Assembly: GCF_021129235.1 (NCBI RefSeq)
Contig: NZ_JAJOMA010000025.1
Span: 46,084-110,083, forward strand
Direction: 5' to 3'
Origin: Kineosporia mesophila
Lineage (GTDB): Bacteria > Actinomycetota > Actinomycetes > Actinomycetales > Kineosporiaceae
Length of the DNA: 64,000 nt
The notes beneath the pieces were generated by a model, which saw nothing but the letters and a program-made list of their open reading frames with translations, was not told where the DNA came from and did not search any database. The position numbers and the translations under genes were made by a program. This document shows, piece after piece, positions 1-9,340 of the stretch (the first letter of the stretch is position 1; each line of letters starts with the position of its first letter).

Positions 1-1
1 C

Positions 2-583
2 GCGGGTTCGGTCGAGGCTCTGGAAGACGCGCTGCTCCAGATCGACGTCGGCGAAGAGGTCGAGCTTCGGATCATCGACCGTGGTGTCGGTGCGATCACG
101 AAGAACAACATCAACCTGGCTGTGGCCTCCAACGCCATCATCATCGGCTTCAACGTGAAGTCCGAGGGCCAGAACGCCGAGTACGCCGACCGTGAGGGCG
201 TCGACCTGCGCTTCTACTCGGTCATCTACCAGGCGATCGAAGAGGTCGAGGCGTCCCTCAAGGGCCTCCTCAAGCCGGAGTACGAAGAGGCCGAGCTGGG
301 CCGCGCGGAGATCCGCGAGATCTTCCGCTCCAGCCGGTTCGGCAACATCGCGGGCTGCATCGTTCGCTCCGGGGAGATCCGGCGCAACAGCAAGGCCCGG
401 GTGTTCCGCGGCGAGAAGATGGTCGCCGAGGGCCTCTCGATCGAGTCGCTCAAGCGGTTCAAGGACGACGCGACCGAGGTCCGCGAAGGTTTCGAGTGCG
501 GTATCGGACTGGGGTCGTTCAACGACATCCAGAACGAGGACGTCATTCAGACCTACGAAATGCGCGAGAAGGCACGCGCCTGA
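2..583 (+). CDS. infB: translation initiation factor IF-2, C-terminal part (5' end outside window)
   Basis: IF-2 is the cytoplasmic GTPase that places fMet-tRNA on the 30S subunit and promotes subunit joining. The frame is open from the first base of the window and yields 193 residues up to TGA at 581-583, so only the C-terminal end of the protein is here. The GTPase domain is outside. What is visible matches the end of domain III and the C-terminal fMet-tRNA-binding domain IV: the segment [15 protein letters not shown], the SLKRFKDD stretch and the [13 protein letters not shown] block near the end are typical of IF-2. It heads the conserved cluster infB, DUF503, rbfA, truB. The identity is secure from sequence and synteny. 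Confidence 0.96.
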   Translation, partial: AGSVEALEDALLQIDVGEEVELRIIDRGVGAITKNNINLAVASNAIIIGFNVKSEGQNAEYADREGVDLRFYSVIYQAIEEVEASLKGLLKPEYEEAELGRAEIREIFRSSRFGNIAGCIVRSGEIRRNSKARVFRGEKMVAEGLSIESLKRFKDDATEVREGFECGIGLGSFNDIQNEDVIQTYEMREKARA

Positions 584-598
584 TCGAGCTGAAGGCAG

Positions 599-627
599 GT
601 GAGGCCGGCCGCACCGGCCGGCCTCAC
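599..627 (+). terminator. hairpin after infB, terminator-like
   Basis: A perfect inverted repeat with 13-bp arms (GTGAGGCCGGCCG and its complement) and a 3-nt loop starts 15 bp after the infB stop. There is no T-run, so it may be a T-less actinobacterial terminator or a processing or attenuation structure between infB and the downstream rbfA-truB genes. Confidence 0.6.
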
Positions 628-650
628 CGCCGTCAACTGCCGGAGGTGCC

Positions 651-950
651 GTGTACATCGGATCTCTGACGCTCGACCTTCTGCTGGGCGACGTTCACTC
701 GCTCAAGGAGAAGCGGTCGGTGATCAAACCGGTCGTGGCCGAGCTGCGCCGTAAGTTCGAGGTGCACGCCGCCGAGACCGGCGAGGCGAATCTTCACCGG
801 CGCGCCGAGATCGGCGTCGCCCTGGTCTCTTCCGAGTCCGGCCAGTGCCGCGAGGTGCTCGAGTCCTGCGAGCGGCTGGTGGCCGGCCGGCCCGAACTGC
901 AAGTGCTCTCCGCCCGTCTGCGGGTGTGGAGCGACACTGACGACGATTGA
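651..950 (+). CDS. DUF503 family protein (YlxP-like)
   Basis: A 99-residue protein starting at GTG, with a GGAGG Shine-Dalgarno 4 nt upstream. It matches the small DUF503/YlxP family, found between infB and rbfA in Gram-positive bacteria. Family hallmarks visible are the N-terminal beta strand followed by SLKEKRSVIKPVV, and the late segment with RRAEIGVALV. The family has no settled biochemical function. Its fixed place between a translation factor and a ribosome-maturation factor suggests a role in ribosome assembly or translation, but that is inference from context only. It lies 15 bp before rbfA, so the two are probably cotranscribed. Confidence 0.85.
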   Translation: MYIGSLTLDLLLGDVHSLKEKRSVIKPVVAELRRKFEVHAAETGEANLHRRAEIGVALVSSESGQCREVLESCERLVAGRPELQVLSARLRVWSDTDDD

Positions 951-965
951 CGAGCGGGACGGACG

Positions 966-1412
966 ATGACCGACACGGCACGGGCACGCAAGCTGGCTGA
1001 CCGGGTGCGCGAGGTGGTGGCCGAGGCCCTGGAGAAGCGGATCAAAGATCCGCGTCTGGGGTTCATCACGGTCACCGATGCCCGGGTGACGGGTGACCTG
1101 CAGCACGCCACGGTTTTCTACACCGTCTTCGGTGACGACACCGAGCGGGCTTCGACCGCCGCGGCCCTGGAGAGCGCCAAGGGCGTTCTGCGGTCCGAGG
1201 TGGGCAAGCGCACCGGGATCCGGCTCACGCCGACCCTGGAGTTCATCGCCGACGCCCTGCCGGAGACGGCGGCGCAGATGGCCGAGCTCCTGACCAAGGC
1301 GCACGAGAAGGACGCTCAGGTCGCGGCCCTGGCGAACGGCAAGCAGTACGCCGGCGACGCCGACCCGTACAAGAAGCCCGCCGTGGTGGCGGACGAGGAC
1401 GACGACGCGTGA
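966..1412 (+). CDS. rbfA: 30S ribosome-binding factor RbfA
   Basis: RbfA binds the immature 30S subunit and helps mature the 16S rRNA 5' end, and it is needed for cold adaptation in many bacteria. The 148-residue product has the single KH-like domain of the family: the opening [30 protein letters not shown] is diagnostic, followed by HATVFYTV and the [19 protein letters not shown] segment. The last 30 residues are acidic (ending DEDDDA) and probably disordered, as in other actinobacterial RbfA proteins. It starts at ATG, and its stop overlaps the truB GTG start by 4 bp, so the two are translationally coupled. Confidence 0.96.
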   Translation: MTDTARARKLADRVREVVAEALEKRIKDPRLGFITVTDARVTGDLQHATVFYTVFGDDTERASTAAALESAKGVLRSEVGKRTGIRLTPTLEFIADALPETAAQMAELLTKAHEKDAQVAALANGKQYAGDADPYKKPAVVADEDDDA

Positions 1413-2308
1413 AGTCCCGTGAGCCGGGTCCCAGCGGCCTGGTGATCGTGGACAAGCCGGCCGGGATGACGTCGCACGACGTCGTCAGCCGGATCCGCCG
1501 GCTGGCCGGCACCCGTCGTGTCGGCCACGCCGGCACGCTCGACCCGATGGCCACCGGCGTGCTGGTGATCGGGGTCGAGCGGGCCACCCGGCTGCTGACC
1601 TACCTGGTCGGCGCGGACAAGGCCTACGCGGCGACGATGCGTCTGGGGATCGGCACGATCACCGACGACGCCGAGGGCACGACGTCGTCGTCGCCGGGGC
1701 AGTCGCCGCTCACGCCGGAAGAGGTCGATGCGGCCGCGGAGTTCCTGCGCGGCCAGATCCAGCAGGTGCCGAGCTCGGTCAGCGCGATCAAGAAAGACGG
1801 CAAACGGGCCTACACCCGGGTGCGCGAGGGCGAGGACGTGCAGCTCGAGGCGCGCCCGGTCACGGTGTCCGAGCTGAGCGTGCTGGCGGTGCGCCCGGCG
1901 GAGCAGGACGGCACGCCGGTGCTGGATGTGGACGTGCACGTGGTCTGCTCGTCCGGCACCTACATCCGGGCCCTGGCCCGCGACCTCGGTGCGTCCCTGG
2001 GCAGCGCCGGGCACCTGACCGCGCTGCGGCGCACCCGGGTCGGTCCCTACCGGCTCGACGGCGCGCACACACTGCCGGAGCTGGAGGAGTCGTTCGCCCT
2101 GCTGCCCATCGCGGACGCCGCGCGGGCAGCGTTCACCGGGCGGGACCTCACCCAGGACGAGGCGCGCAAGCTGGCGCACGGCCAGCGGCTGGAAGCGAGT
2201 GAGCTGGGCCCGGGACCCGTGGCGGCGTACGCCCCGGACGGGTCACTGGTGGCTCTCATCGCCGACGCCGGGCTGACCGCGCGCCCGCTCGTGGTTCTGA
2301 CCGGCTGA
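1409..2308 (+). CDS. truB: tRNA pseudouridine(55) synthase TruB
   Basis: TruB converts uridine 55 in the T-loop of tRNAs to pseudouridine. The 299-residue protein begins with the family motif [17 protein letters not shown] and carries the catalytic aspartate (D45) in GTLDPMATG. The later [12 protein letters not shown] segment is the conserved motif III region. The C-terminal part beyond about residue 220 matches the actinobacterial TruB C-terminal extension. The GTG start overlaps the rbfA stop (GTGA), which supports this start and coupled expression. Length and motifs are normal for the family. Confidence 0.96.
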   Translation: MKSREPGPSGLVIVDKPAGMTSHDVVSRIRRLAGTRRVGHAGTLDPMATGVLVIGVERATRLLTYLVGADKAYAATMRLGIGTITDDAEGTTSSSPGQSPLTPEEVDAAAEFLRGQIQQVPSSVSAIKKDGKRAYTRVREGEDVQLEARPVTVSELSVLAVRPAEQDGTPVLDVDVHVVCSSGTYIRALARDLGASLGSAGHLTALRRTRVGPYRLDGAHTLPELEESFALLPIADAARAAFTGRDLTQDEARKLAHGQRLEASELGPGPVAAYAPDGSLVALIADAGLTARPLVVLTG

Positions 2309-2311
2309 GAC

Positions 2312-2348
2312 GTACTGACAGGCGGAGAGGTACTGAACAGGCGGGGAG
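2312..2348 (+). repeat. two-copy tandem repeat after truB
   Basis: Immediately after the truB stop, GTACTGACAGGCGGAGAG (2312-2329) is followed by GTACTGAACAGGCGGGGAG (2330-2348), a slightly diverged 18/19-bp direct repeat. No function is evident. It lies in the 3' untranslated region of truB. Confidence 0.6.
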
Positions 2349-2353
2349 CCGGA

Positions 2354-2527
2354 TCAGCGGCTGCTGGTCGCCAGGGTCTTCTCGTCGCTGCTCTGCGGAG
2401 CGGCCTGGCTGCACGGCCAGACGGTTCCGCAGATCACGCAGAAGCCCCCGCCACTGCTGTGGAGAAAACTGTCGATCCCTCGTTGGGCGGGCATCGGGGC
2501 CCGTCCGGCGACACGCTGGCTTTCCAT
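2354..2527 (-). CDS. small Cys-containing peptide, family not recognised
   Basis: A 57-codon reading frame on the minus strand lies in the gap between truB and ribF. It starts at ATG 2527, 8 nt after an AGGA Shine-Dalgarno. The first 24 residues are polar, and a Gly-rich stretch (SSGGG) is followed by a compact segment FCVICGTVWPC with cysteines at 30, 33 and 39. The rest is Ser/Thr-rich and polar. The CxxC pair could bind zinc or form a disulfide, and a leader plus a Cys/Ser/Thr core could also be a modified-peptide precursor, but no modification enzyme lies nearby. I do not recognise a family. The supported points are the ribosome binding site, the intergenic position and the cysteine cluster, so it could still be a chance ORF. 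Confidence 0.4.
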   Translation of the reverse strand: MESQRVAGRAPMPAQRGIDSFLHSSGGGFCVICGTVWPCSQAAPQSSDEKTLATSSR

Positions 2528-2695
2528 AGTGGTGTCCTCGCTGGACTTGGTTAACTGAACGTGCTTTCTCAATCGCCGATCGTGAGGGGCTTGTTACCTT
2601 GCTCTCACGACGAGCGTCTGATTTCACCACATCGGAGCACCGAACGTGGAACTGAAGTGGCCACCTGGCAGAGTTGTCCCGTGAAAGAGAGCCAG

Positions 2696-3685
2696 GTGCA
2701 CGTGTGGCGGGAACTGAGCGAGGTTCCTCCCGGCTTCGGCCCCTCGGCGGTGACCATCGGGAACTTCGACGGTGTGCACCGGGGTCATCTCGCCGTTCTG
2801 GACCGGACCGTGCAGGCCGCGGCCGCCCACGGCTGGCGTGCGGTGGCGATCACCTTCGCCCCGCACCCCTTGGCGGTGCTGCATCCGGAGCGGGCTCCCC
2901 AGCCGCTCTCGACGGTGGAGCACCGGCTCGAGCTGCTGGCCGACACCGGCCTGGACGCCGTGCTGATGCTGCCGTTCACCGCGGAGCTGGCGCAGTGGAG
3001 CCCGCGGCGGTTCGTCCAGGAAGTGATGGCGGACGCCCTCGGCGCCCATGAGGTGGTGGTCGGCTCCGACACCCGGTTCGGCCGCCGCAACGCCGGTGAC
3101 ATCGGCACGCTGCGCGAACTCGGGTCGGAACTGGGCTTCTCGGTGGACGAGGTGGCCGACCGGCTGGCGGCGGACGGCGCCCGGCGCTGGTCCTCGACGC
3201 TGGCCCGGGAGCTGATCGCCTCGGGCGAGGTGCTCGAGGCCGCCGACGTGCTGGGCCGTCCGCACCGGGTGACCGGCGTGGTCGTGCACGGCGATCACCG
3301 CGGTCGGGAACTGGGTTTCCCGACCGCCAACCTGACCACCGACGCGATCGGGGCCGTGCCCTCCGACGGGGTGTACGCCGGCTGGCTGGTGCGCCCGGGC
3401 GAGAACGGTGAGCCCGGGGCCTGTTCCCGGCACGACACCGGTGAGCGGCTGCCCGCGGCGATCTCGGTCGGCACCAACCCGACGTTCGACGGTGAGGAAC
3501 GCCGGGTCGAGGCCTACGTGCTCGGCCGGACCGACCTCGACCTGTACGGCGAGCGGGTCGCCGTGGAGTTCGTCGAGAGGCTGCGGCCCACGCTGCGGTT
3601 CGACGGTATCGAGTCGCTCGTCGACCAGATGAACGCCGATGTGGCCCGGTGCCGTGAGGTGCTGGGAGTGAACACACCGGCTTGA
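2696..3685 (+). CDS. ribF: bifunctional riboflavin kinase / FAD synthetase
   Basis: RibF phosphorylates riboflavin to FMN and adenylylates FMN to FAD. The N-terminal FAD-synthetase domain (about residues 15-180) shows the nucleotidyltransferase signature GNFDGVHRGH at 22-31 and a later VVVGSDTRFG segment. The C-terminal riboflavin kinase domain (about 200-325) has GRELGFPTANL, the YAGW block and AISVGTNPTF. I place the start at GTG 2696 (VHVWREL), because homologues begin right at this point and a GAGAG lies just upstream. GTG 2681 and 2702 are alternatives, and an upstream ATG extension looks non-coding. It lies between truB and rpsO as in other actinomycetes. Length is about 329 residues, normal for the family. 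Confidence 0.93.
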   Translation: MHVWRELSEVPPGFGPSAVTIGNFDGVHRGHLAVLDRTVQAAAAHGWRAVAITFAPHPLAVLHPERAPQPLSTVEHRLELLADTGLDAVLMLPFTAELAQWSPRRFVQEVMADALGAHEVVVGSDTRFGRRNAGDIGTLRELGSELGFSVDEVADRLAADGARRWSSTLARELIASGEVLEAADVLGRPHRVTGVVVHGDHRGRELGFPTANLTTDAIGAVPSDGVYAGWLVRPGENGEPGACSRHDTGERLPAAISVGTNPTFDGEERRVEAYVLGRTDLDLYGERVAVEFVERLRPTLRFDGIESLVDQMNADVARCREVLGVNTPA

Positions 3686-3829
3686 TCGGCACAACACCCG
3701 TTGCTCAATTGGGATGACTGCCCGTTGCGCTGTTAACGTAGCGGGTGCCGTTAGATCGGCCGCGGATTCCAGAGTGCCCGGGTGGATGTGCCCCGGCGCG
3801 CCGCGCAGCGATTTTCAGGAGGACATCGA

Positions 3830-4099
3830 GTGCCGCTCGACGCCGAAAAGAAGCAGAGCATCATCGCGGAGTACGCGACTGTCGAGGGTGACACCGGTTC
3901 CCCCGAGGTCCAGATCGCGATGCTGACGCAGCGCATCAAGGACCTGACCGAGCACCTCAAGGAGCACAAGCACGACCACCACAGCCGTCGTGGTCTGCTG
4001 CTGCTGGTCGGTCAGCGTCGTCGCCTTCTGAAGTACGTCCAGAAGAAGGACATCACCCGCTACCGGGCGCTGATCGAGCGCCTCGGCCTGCGCCGCTAA
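3830..4099 (+). CDS. rpsO: 30S ribosomal protein S15
   Basis: S15 binds 16S rRNA early in assembly of the 30S platform. The product is 89 residues, exactly the usual size, with the conserved [28 protein letters not shown] and [12 protein letters not shown] blocks. The GTG start is chosen because it gives the family length and is preceded by a strong AGGAGG 7-8 nt upstream. Its transcript ends at a clear hairpin with a T-run, so rpsO is probably largely its own transcript, with pnp downstream from a separate leader. In many bacteria S15 represses its own translation. No matching regulatory RNA is identified here. Confidence 0.96.
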   Translation: MPLDAEKKQSIIAEYATVEGDTGSPEVQIAMLTQRIKDLTEHLKEHKHDHHSRRGLLLLVGQRRRLLKYVQKKDITRYRALIERLGLRR

Positions 4100-4107
4100 C
4101 TGAAGTG

Positions 4108-4141
4108 AGGCCGTGACCGGGGCTCCCGGGCACGGCCTTTT
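4108..4141 (+). terminator. rho-independent terminator of rpsO
   Basis: Arms AGGCCGTG/CACGGCCT enclose a second stem CCGGG/CCCGG with a GCT loop, separated by one A-G mismatch, and the structure is followed by TTTT. It begins 9 bp after the rpsO stop. This is a classical intrinsic terminator, one of the few in the window with a T-run. Confidence 0.85.
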
Positions 4142-4444
4142 CGGTGTGTCAGGTTGTGTCTTCGGCCCATCGTTACCCGATCATCGGGTCATCGGTGGGC
4201 CGTAGCGCAAAGCAGCACCGGCGTATCACCTGCACCAAGCACCAACCTCAGGCAAGAAAACAGGAGGGGTCGGCGAGCACCGGTCACCGGTCCTCGGTAG
4301 TGGCCTCCGCGAGATGCCGTCAGTAACAGCGACAGGCGACCCGCGTGGGCCTCGATCGAAGACCGGAACGCCTCGACCACGACTCCCGCACCACTCCTGA
4401 CCGATGCCGCGGCGAAGAGCCGCGGAAGAACAGGAGAGTGACCC
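4142..4444 (+). other. pnp leader region, no gene
   Basis: About 300 bp between the rpsO terminator and pnp hold no convincing gene. Just upstream of the pnp ribosome binding site lies a hairpin CCGCGGC / GAAGA / GCCGCGG (4407-4425) with a GNRA-like pentaloop. Leaders of pnp in other bacteria contain stem-loops used for self-regulation by RNase III and PNPase, so a similar role is possible here. I see no convincing -35/-10 pair. A short ORF that can be read through the region lacks a ribosome binding site and recognisable features. Confidence 0.5.
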
Positions 4445-6682
4445 TTGGAGGGTCCCGAGATCACCGCGGCCGAGGCCGTCATCGACAACGGCTCGTTCGG
4501 CCGGCGCACGGTCCGGTTCGAGACCGGCCGCCTCGCCAAGCAGGCCGCCGGTTCCGTCGCCGTCTACCTGGACAACGACACGATGCTTCTGTCGGCCACC
4601 ACGGTCGGCAAGCAGCCGAAGGACCAGTTCGACTTCTTCCCCCTCACGATCGACGTCGAGGAGCGGATGTACGCGGCCGGGAAGATCCCCGGCTCGTTCT
4701 TCCGCCGCGAGGGCCGGCCCAGCACCGACGCGATTCTGGCCTGCCGCCTGATCGACCGCCCGCTGCGCCCGACCTTCGTCAAGGGCCTGCGCAACGAGGT
4801 CCAGGTCGTCGTCACCGTGCTGGCGCTCAACCCGGAAGACCCGTACGACGTCGTCGCGATCAACGCCGCGTCGCTGTCCACGCAGATCTCCGGCCTGCCC
4901 TTCTCCGGCCCGATCGGTGGCGTGCGCATCGCCCTGATCGACGGCCAGTGGGTCGGCTTCCCCCGTCACAGCGAGATCGAGCGGGCCGTCTTCGACATGG
5001 TCGTCGCCGGTCGCGTCGTCACGCTGGAAGACGGCACCGAGGACGTCGCGATCATGATGGTCGAGGCGGAGGCCACCGAGGGCTCCTGGACCCTGATCAA
5101 GGACCAGGGCGTCGAGGCCCCCACCGAAGACGTCGTGGCCGCCGGCCTCGAGGCCGCCAAGCCGTTCATCTCCGCGCTGTGCAAGGCGCAGGCCGAGGTC
5201 GCAGCGGCCGCCGCCAAGCCGACCGCCGTGTTCCCGCTGTTCCCGGACTACCAGGACGACGTGTTCCAGGCCGTCTCCGCCGCGGCGTCCGACGACGTGT
5301 CGCAGGCGCTGACGATCGCCGGCAAGCAGGAGCGCGAGAGCCGTCTCGACGAGCTCAAGGACGGCATCAAGGCCAAGTTCGCGGCCGAGTTCGAGGGTCG
5401 CGACAAGGAGGTGTCGGCCGCCTTCCGCGCCGTCAACAAGAAGCTGATCCGTCAGCGCATCCTCAAGGACAAGGTCCGCATCGACGGCCGGGGCCTGGCG
5501 GACATCCGTCAGCTCGGCGCCGAGGTCGAGGTCATCCCGCGCGTGCACGGCTCGGCCCTGTTCGAGCGCGGCGAGACCCAGATCATGGGTGTCACCACGC
5601 TGAACATGCTGCGCATGGAGCAGCAGCTGGACACCCTCTCCCCGGTGACCCGCAAGCGCTACATGCACAACTACAACTTCCCGCCCTACAGCACCGGTGA
5701 GACCGGCCGCGTCGGTTCGCCGAAGCGCCGCGAGATCGGTCACGGCGCCCTGGCCGAGCGCGCGCTCGTCCCGGTCCTGCCGAGCCGGGAAGACTTCCCG
5801 TACGCGATCCGTCAGGTCTCCGAGGCCCTCGGCTCCAACGGTTCCACCTCGATGGGCTCGGTCTGCGCCTCGACCCTGTCCATGCTGAACGCCGGTGTGC
5901 CGCTGCGCGCCCCGGTCGCCGGTATCGCGATGGGCCTGGTGTCCGACACGGTCGACGGCAAGACCGAGTACGCCGCGCTCACCGACATCCTCGGCGCCGA
6001 AGACGCTTTCGGTGACATGGACTTCAAGGTCGCCGGCACGTCGGAGTTCGTCACGGCGATCCAGCTCGACACGAAGCTCGACGGCATCCCGGCGTCGGTG
6101 CTCGCGAGCGCGCTGACCCAGGCCCGCGACGCGCGTCTGCACATCCTCGACGTGATGAGCGAGGCGATCGACCGGCCGGACGAGATGTCCCCGTTCGCGC
6201 CCCGCGTGATCAGCGTGAAGGTCCCCGTCGACAAGATCGGCGAGGTCATCGGGCCCAAGGGCAAGATGATCAACCAGATCCAGGACGACACCGGCGCCGA
6301 CATCTCGATCGAGGACGACGGCACGGTGTACATCGGTGCGGTCGACGGCCCCTCGGCCGAGGCCGCCCGGACGGCGATCAACGCGATCGCCAACCCGACC
6401 ATGCCCGAGGTCGGGGAGCGCTACCTGGGTACCGTCGTGAAGACGACGACCTTCGGTGCGTTCGTCTCGCTGGTGCCGGGCAAGGACGGTCTGCTGCACA
6501 TCTCGCAGATCCGCCGCATGGTCGGTGGCAAGCGGGTGGAGAACGTCGAGGACGTTCTCAGCATCGGCCAGAAGGTCCAGGTCCAGATCGCCGAGATCGA
6601 CCCGCGGGGGAAGCTCTCGCTGGCGCCGGTCCTGGAGGAAGACGCCGAGGGCAAGTCCGAAGCGGCCGACGCGACCGCCTGA
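4445..6682 (+). CDS. pnp: polyribonucleotide nucleotidyltransferase (PNPase)
   Basis: PNPase degrades RNA 3' to 5' by phosphorolysis and can also add 3' tails. In actinomycetes it is part of the main RNA-decay machinery. The 745-residue protein has both RNase PH domains (about 15-150 and 350-570), a helical linker, then a KH domain (about 590-650, with [15 protein letters not shown]) and an S1 domain (about 660-730, [28 protein letters not shown]). The start is a rare TTG at 4445, 8 nt after AGGAG. The N-terminus [16 protein letters not shown] matches homologues exactly there, while the nearby GTG at 4438 is out of frame. The M16 peptidase gene begins 1 bp after the stop. Confidence 0.97.
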   Translation: MEGPEITAAEAVIDNGSFGRRTVRFETGRLAKQAAGSVAVYLDNDTMLLSATTVGKQPKDQFDFFPLTIDVEERMYAAGKIPGSFFRREGRPSTDAILACRLIDRPLRPTFVKGLRNEVQVVVTVLALNPEDPYDVVAINAASLSTQISGLPFSGPIGGVRIALIDGQWVGFPRHSEIERAVFDMVVAGRVVTLEDGTEDVAIMMVEAEATEGSWTLIKDQGVEAPTEDVVAAGLEAAKPFISALCKAQAEVAAAAAKPTAVFPLFPDYQDDVFQAVSAAASDDVSQALTIAGKQERESRLDELKDGIKAKFAAEFEGRDKEVSAAFRAVNKKLIRQRILKDKVRIDGRGLADIRQLGAEVEVIPRVHGSALFERGETQIMGVTTLNMLRMEQQLDTLSPVTRKRYMHNYNFPPYSTGETGRVGSPKRREIGHGALAERALVPVLPSREDFPYAIRQVSEALGSNGSTSMGSVCASTLSMLNAGVPLRAPVAGIAMGLVSDTVDGKTEYAALTDILGAEDAFGDMDFKVAGTSEFVTAIQLDTKLDGIPASVLASALTQARDARLHILDVMSEAIDRPDEMSPFAPRVISVKVPVDKIGEVIGPKGKMINQIQDDTGADISIEDDGTVYIGAVDGPSAEAARTAINAIANPTMPEVGERYLGTVVKTTTFGAFVSLVPGKDGLLHISQIRRMVGGKRVENVEDVLSIGQKVQVQIAEIDPRGKLSLAPVLEEDAEGKSEAADATA

Positions 6683-6683
6683 C

Positions 6684-8060
6684 GTGACGGCGACTCCTCT
6701 GCCGCTGGTCGCAGCGGGAGCCTCCGGATCGTCCCAGATCATCGCTGGGGAGGACGGCGGCGCCATCGTGCGCCGTACCGTTCTCCCCGGCGGGGTCCGG
6801 GTCCTGTCCGAGGCCATGCCCGGCCTGCGCTCGGCCACGATCGGTTTCTGGGTCGGGGTCGGCTCGCGCGACGAGACCACCGGGCACCACGGTTCCACGC
6901 ACTTCCTCGAGCACCTGCTGTTCAAGGGCACGAGCCGGCGTACGGCGATGGACATCGCCACCGCGTTCGACCGGGTGGGCGGTGAGTCGAACGCCGTCAC
7001 GGGCAAGGAGCACACCTGCTACTACGCCCGGGTGCTCGACGACGACCTGCCGATGGCCGTCGACGTGCTCTGCGACATGGTGACCGGCGCCAAGCTCGAC
7101 GCCGGTGACGTGGAGAGCGAGCGCGGGGTCATCCTCGAGGAACTCGCGATGAACGACGACGACCCCGCGGACGTCGTGCACGAGCGGTTCGCCGAGCTCG
7201 TCCTGGGGCAGCATCCCCTGGGCCGGCCCATCGGTGGCACGCCCGAGACGATCCGCGCCGTCGTGCGTGACAACATCGTCGACCACTACGCCGAGCACTA
7301 CCGGGCTCCCGGCCTGGTCGTCACGGTGGCCGGGGGCGTCGACCACGACCGGGTCTGCGAGCTGGTCTCCGCCAGCCTCGCCCGGTCCGGCTGGGCACTC
7401 GATGCCGGTCACAGCCCGAAGGCGCGGCGCAACGTCTCCCTCCCCGAGCGGGAGGCGGCACAGCTCCCCGCCGACGGTTCCCCGCACCGGCTCGTGGTGG
7501 TCAACCGCCACACCGAGCAGGCGCACGTCGTGGCCGGCACCACCTCGCTGGTCGCGACCGACCCTCGCCGTTACGCGATGTCGGTGCTCAATGCCGTGCT
7601 CGGTGGCGGCATGAGCAGCCGGTTGTTCCAGGAGATCCGTGAGCAGCGGGGCCTGGCCTACTCGGTCTACTCGTTCGCGAGCGGCTACTCCGACAGCGGT
7701 TACTTCGGTCTCTACGCGGGCTGCACGCCGGCGCGCGTCGACGAGGTCATCACCCTGATGGTCGCCGAACTGCGGCGTCTGGCCGCCGACGGTGTGCCGG
7801 AAGAAGAGCTGTACCGGGCCCACGGCCAGCTGGCCGGCGGTCTGGTGCTGGGCCTCGAAGACACCGGTTCGCGCATGTCCCGTCTGGGCAAGGCGGAACT
7901 GGTGCACGGCGAGTACCTGGGCCTGGACAAGGCACTGACCCGGATCCGTTCGGTCAGTGCGCAGGACGTGCAGGACCTCGCCACAGACCTGGCGTCCCGC
8001 CCGCTGTCCCTGTCAGTGGTGGGCCCTTTCGAGGAGGACCGCCCCTTCCGGGTCGGCTGA
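6684..8060 (+). CDS. M16 family zinc peptidase (processing-peptidase-like)
   Basis: A zinc-dependent peptidase of the pitrilysin/insulinase superfamily, in the group found directly after pnp in Gram-positive bacteria. The inverted zinc motif HFLEH is at residues 73-77 (His73, catalytic Glu76, His77), and the third ligand is expected in ERGVILEEL around Glu152-153. The 458-residue product contains both halves of an M16 subunit: the active N-terminal domain and the inactive C-terminal partner with the Arg/Tyr-containing SSRLFQEIREQRGLAYSVYSF block. The GTG start lies one base after the pnp stop, so it is cotranscribed and coupled. Substrates in actinomycetes are not established. It has no signal peptide and is probably cytosolic. 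Confidence 0.92.
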   Translation: MTATPLPLVAAGASGSSQIIAGEDGGAIVRRTVLPGGVRVLSEAMPGLRSATIGFWVGVGSRDETTGHHGSTHFLEHLLFKGTSRRTAMDIATAFDRVGGESNAVTGKEHTCYYARVLDDDLPMAVDVLCDMVTGAKLDAGDVESERGVILEELAMNDDDPADVVHERFAELVLGQHPLGRPIGGTPETIRAVVRDNIVDHYAEHYRAPGLVVTVAGGVDHDRVCELVSASLARSGWALDAGHSPKARRNVSLPEREAAQLPADGSPHRLVVVNRHTEQAHVVAGTTSLVATDPRRYAMSVLNAVLGGGMSSRLFQEIREQRGLAYSVYSFASGYSDSGYFGLYAGCTPARVDEVITLMVAELRRLAADGVPEEELYRAHGQLAGGLVLGLEDTGSRMSRLGKAELVHGEYLGLDKALTRIRSVSAQDVQDLATDLASRPLSLSVVGPFEEDRPFRVG

Positions 8061-8076
8061 CCGAACCACCTGCATG

Positions 8077-8116
8077 AAGGACGCCCACCAGCCCACGGGC
8101 TGGTGGGCGTCCTTCG
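8077..8116 (+). terminator. strong bidirectional-type hairpin ending the pnp operon
   Basis: A perfect 19-bp inverted repeat (arms GAAGGACGCCCACCAGCCC and complement) with a minimal loop starts 17 bp after the M16 peptidase stop and is followed by GTTTCC. It marks the boundary between the conserved infB-pnp block and the accessory region. Confidence 0.85.
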
Positions 8117-8173
8117 TTTCCGGTGGGGTTCGCAGCCCGTTATCCTCCCTGGCTCTTCGGGACGGGGAGGGTG

Positions 8174-9340
8174 ATGACGCGGCTGCGGGGGCGGGCGGCG
8201 GAGGCTTACGGCGAGGTCGGGGCACTGTTCGCGAGAGCCCGGGCGCTGCGGGACGACGCGGTCGGGCATGGCTGGGACAGCCTGGCCGAGGGCCTGCAGG
8301 CCTGTTCGGAGGCCCTGGACGTGGCCGTGGCCCAGCTGGACGAGGCCCTCGATGCGATCAGCGAGACGGCCGATCCCCTCGAGACCGCGATGCCGGCGGC
8401 CCCGGGCCTCACCGAGGTGGCGGCGATCCTGACGGCGACCCACGAACGCCTGATGGATGCGGCCCGCGCACTGCACTCGGCCGCGGAGTACCTGGAGGAG
8501 GCCCGGAACTGGGCCGAAATCACGGATTTCGAGGTGCTGGCCGGGCGGATCGAGCAGGTCCGCGACGAGATCGAGGAACTGCACCAGGACACCGAGACCT
8601 GGGCGGAGCAGGTCCGCACCGACCTGGGCCGGGCGCGTGAGGAGTCCGGCTCGGCCCTGGAAGCTCCTCGGCGAACGCCGCCCTCGGAGGCCGCAAAGAA
8701 CCCACCGGGTTGCACCGGCCTCCCGGATGTCGTGGATCTGCTCGACCCGCGTCGTTTCGTGGAACCACCAGACACTGAGGACAGCCAGGATGCCGAGGTA
8801 ATGCGCATCTACACGCGCATCATTCAGATGGCCGACGACGTCCCGCGCATTGCTCAGGTGCTCGGTGCCCCGATCGAGGTCATTGCGACGGTGAAGCGCC
8901 ACTTTTTCCTGACCCGGCATGTCACACCGACTGGCCCCGGACAGACCGCCTACGGGTATTTCTCACCGGACGGAACTCAAGCCTCGCGGTGGGAATCAGT
9001 GGCGACCGGGTGTGAGCTGGATGCCGGCAACCTCGAGCTCCTGAGGAAATTCGTGGCGCACGAGTACGTCGAGGCCAGACTGATGGCCAGAGGGCTGCCG
9101 TACAGATCGCCGCATCCGGACTGTTACGCGAATCCGACGGCCAGCAATCAGGCCACCCGGAAGCATTATGGAGCCCATGACGTGGCTCCGAACGCACACG
9201 CCTCCGACGTCCTGAAGCACTGGCGACGATGGGGCCTGACCAGGCCGTCCGCCGGGGTGGTCGGCGATCTCTCCCGCATCGACGAGATAGTGGAAGCAGC
9301 CATGACCTTACTCAGGGAGGCCGGACGAGATGTTCGATGA
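8174..9340 (+). CDS. coiled-coil protein with unrecognised C-terminal domain, possible polymorphic toxin
   Basis: A 388-residue protein with no signal peptide or membrane segment. Residues 1 to about 165 are predicted to be almost entirely helical, with heptad-like spacing and many Ala, Leu and Glu. Residues 165-195 are a Pro-rich linker. The C-terminal 190 residues are more mixed, and the DNA there is slightly less GC-rich. This part contains HEYVEARLMARG and HPDCYANP followed by many histidines (KHYGAHDVAPNAH), which could line a metal or catalytic site. The layout of helical N-terminus, linker and variable His-rich end resembles actinobacterial secreted polymorphic toxins, but I cannot name the domain. 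It overlaps the next gene by 11 bp, which would suit a toxin and its immunity partner. Start ATG 8174 follows GGGAGG; GTG 8171 is an alternative. Confidence 0.55.
   Translation: MTRLRGRAAEAYGEVGALFARARALRDDAVGHGWDSLAEGLQACSEALDVAVAQLDEALDAISETADPLETAMPAAPGLTEVAAILTATHERLMDAARALHSAAEYLEEARNWAEITDFEVLAGRIEQVRDEIEELHQDTETWAEQVRTDLGRAREESGSALEAPRRTPPSEAAKNPPGCTGLPDVVDLLDPRRFVEPPDTEDSQDAEVMRIYTRIIQMADDVPRIAQVLGAPIEVIATVKRHFFLTRHVTPTGPGQTAYGYFSPDGTQASRWESVATGCELDAGNLELLRKFVAHEYVEARLMARGLPYRSPHPDCYANPTASNQATRKHYGAHDVAPNAHASDVLKHWRRWGLTRPSAGVVGDLSRIDEIVEAAMTLLREAGRDVR

Noticed and set aside
4144..4326. A 60-codon ORF upstream of pnp
   Set aside because: It lies in the structured pnp leader, lacks a ribosome binding site, and its composition does not match the neighbouring genes.
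4226..7015. A 929-codon minus-strand ORF across pnp
   Set aside because: It is antisense to pnp and the start of the M16 gene, with an Arg/Gly/His/Asp-rich translation typical of antisense frames in high-GC DNA, and no domain or ribosome binding site.
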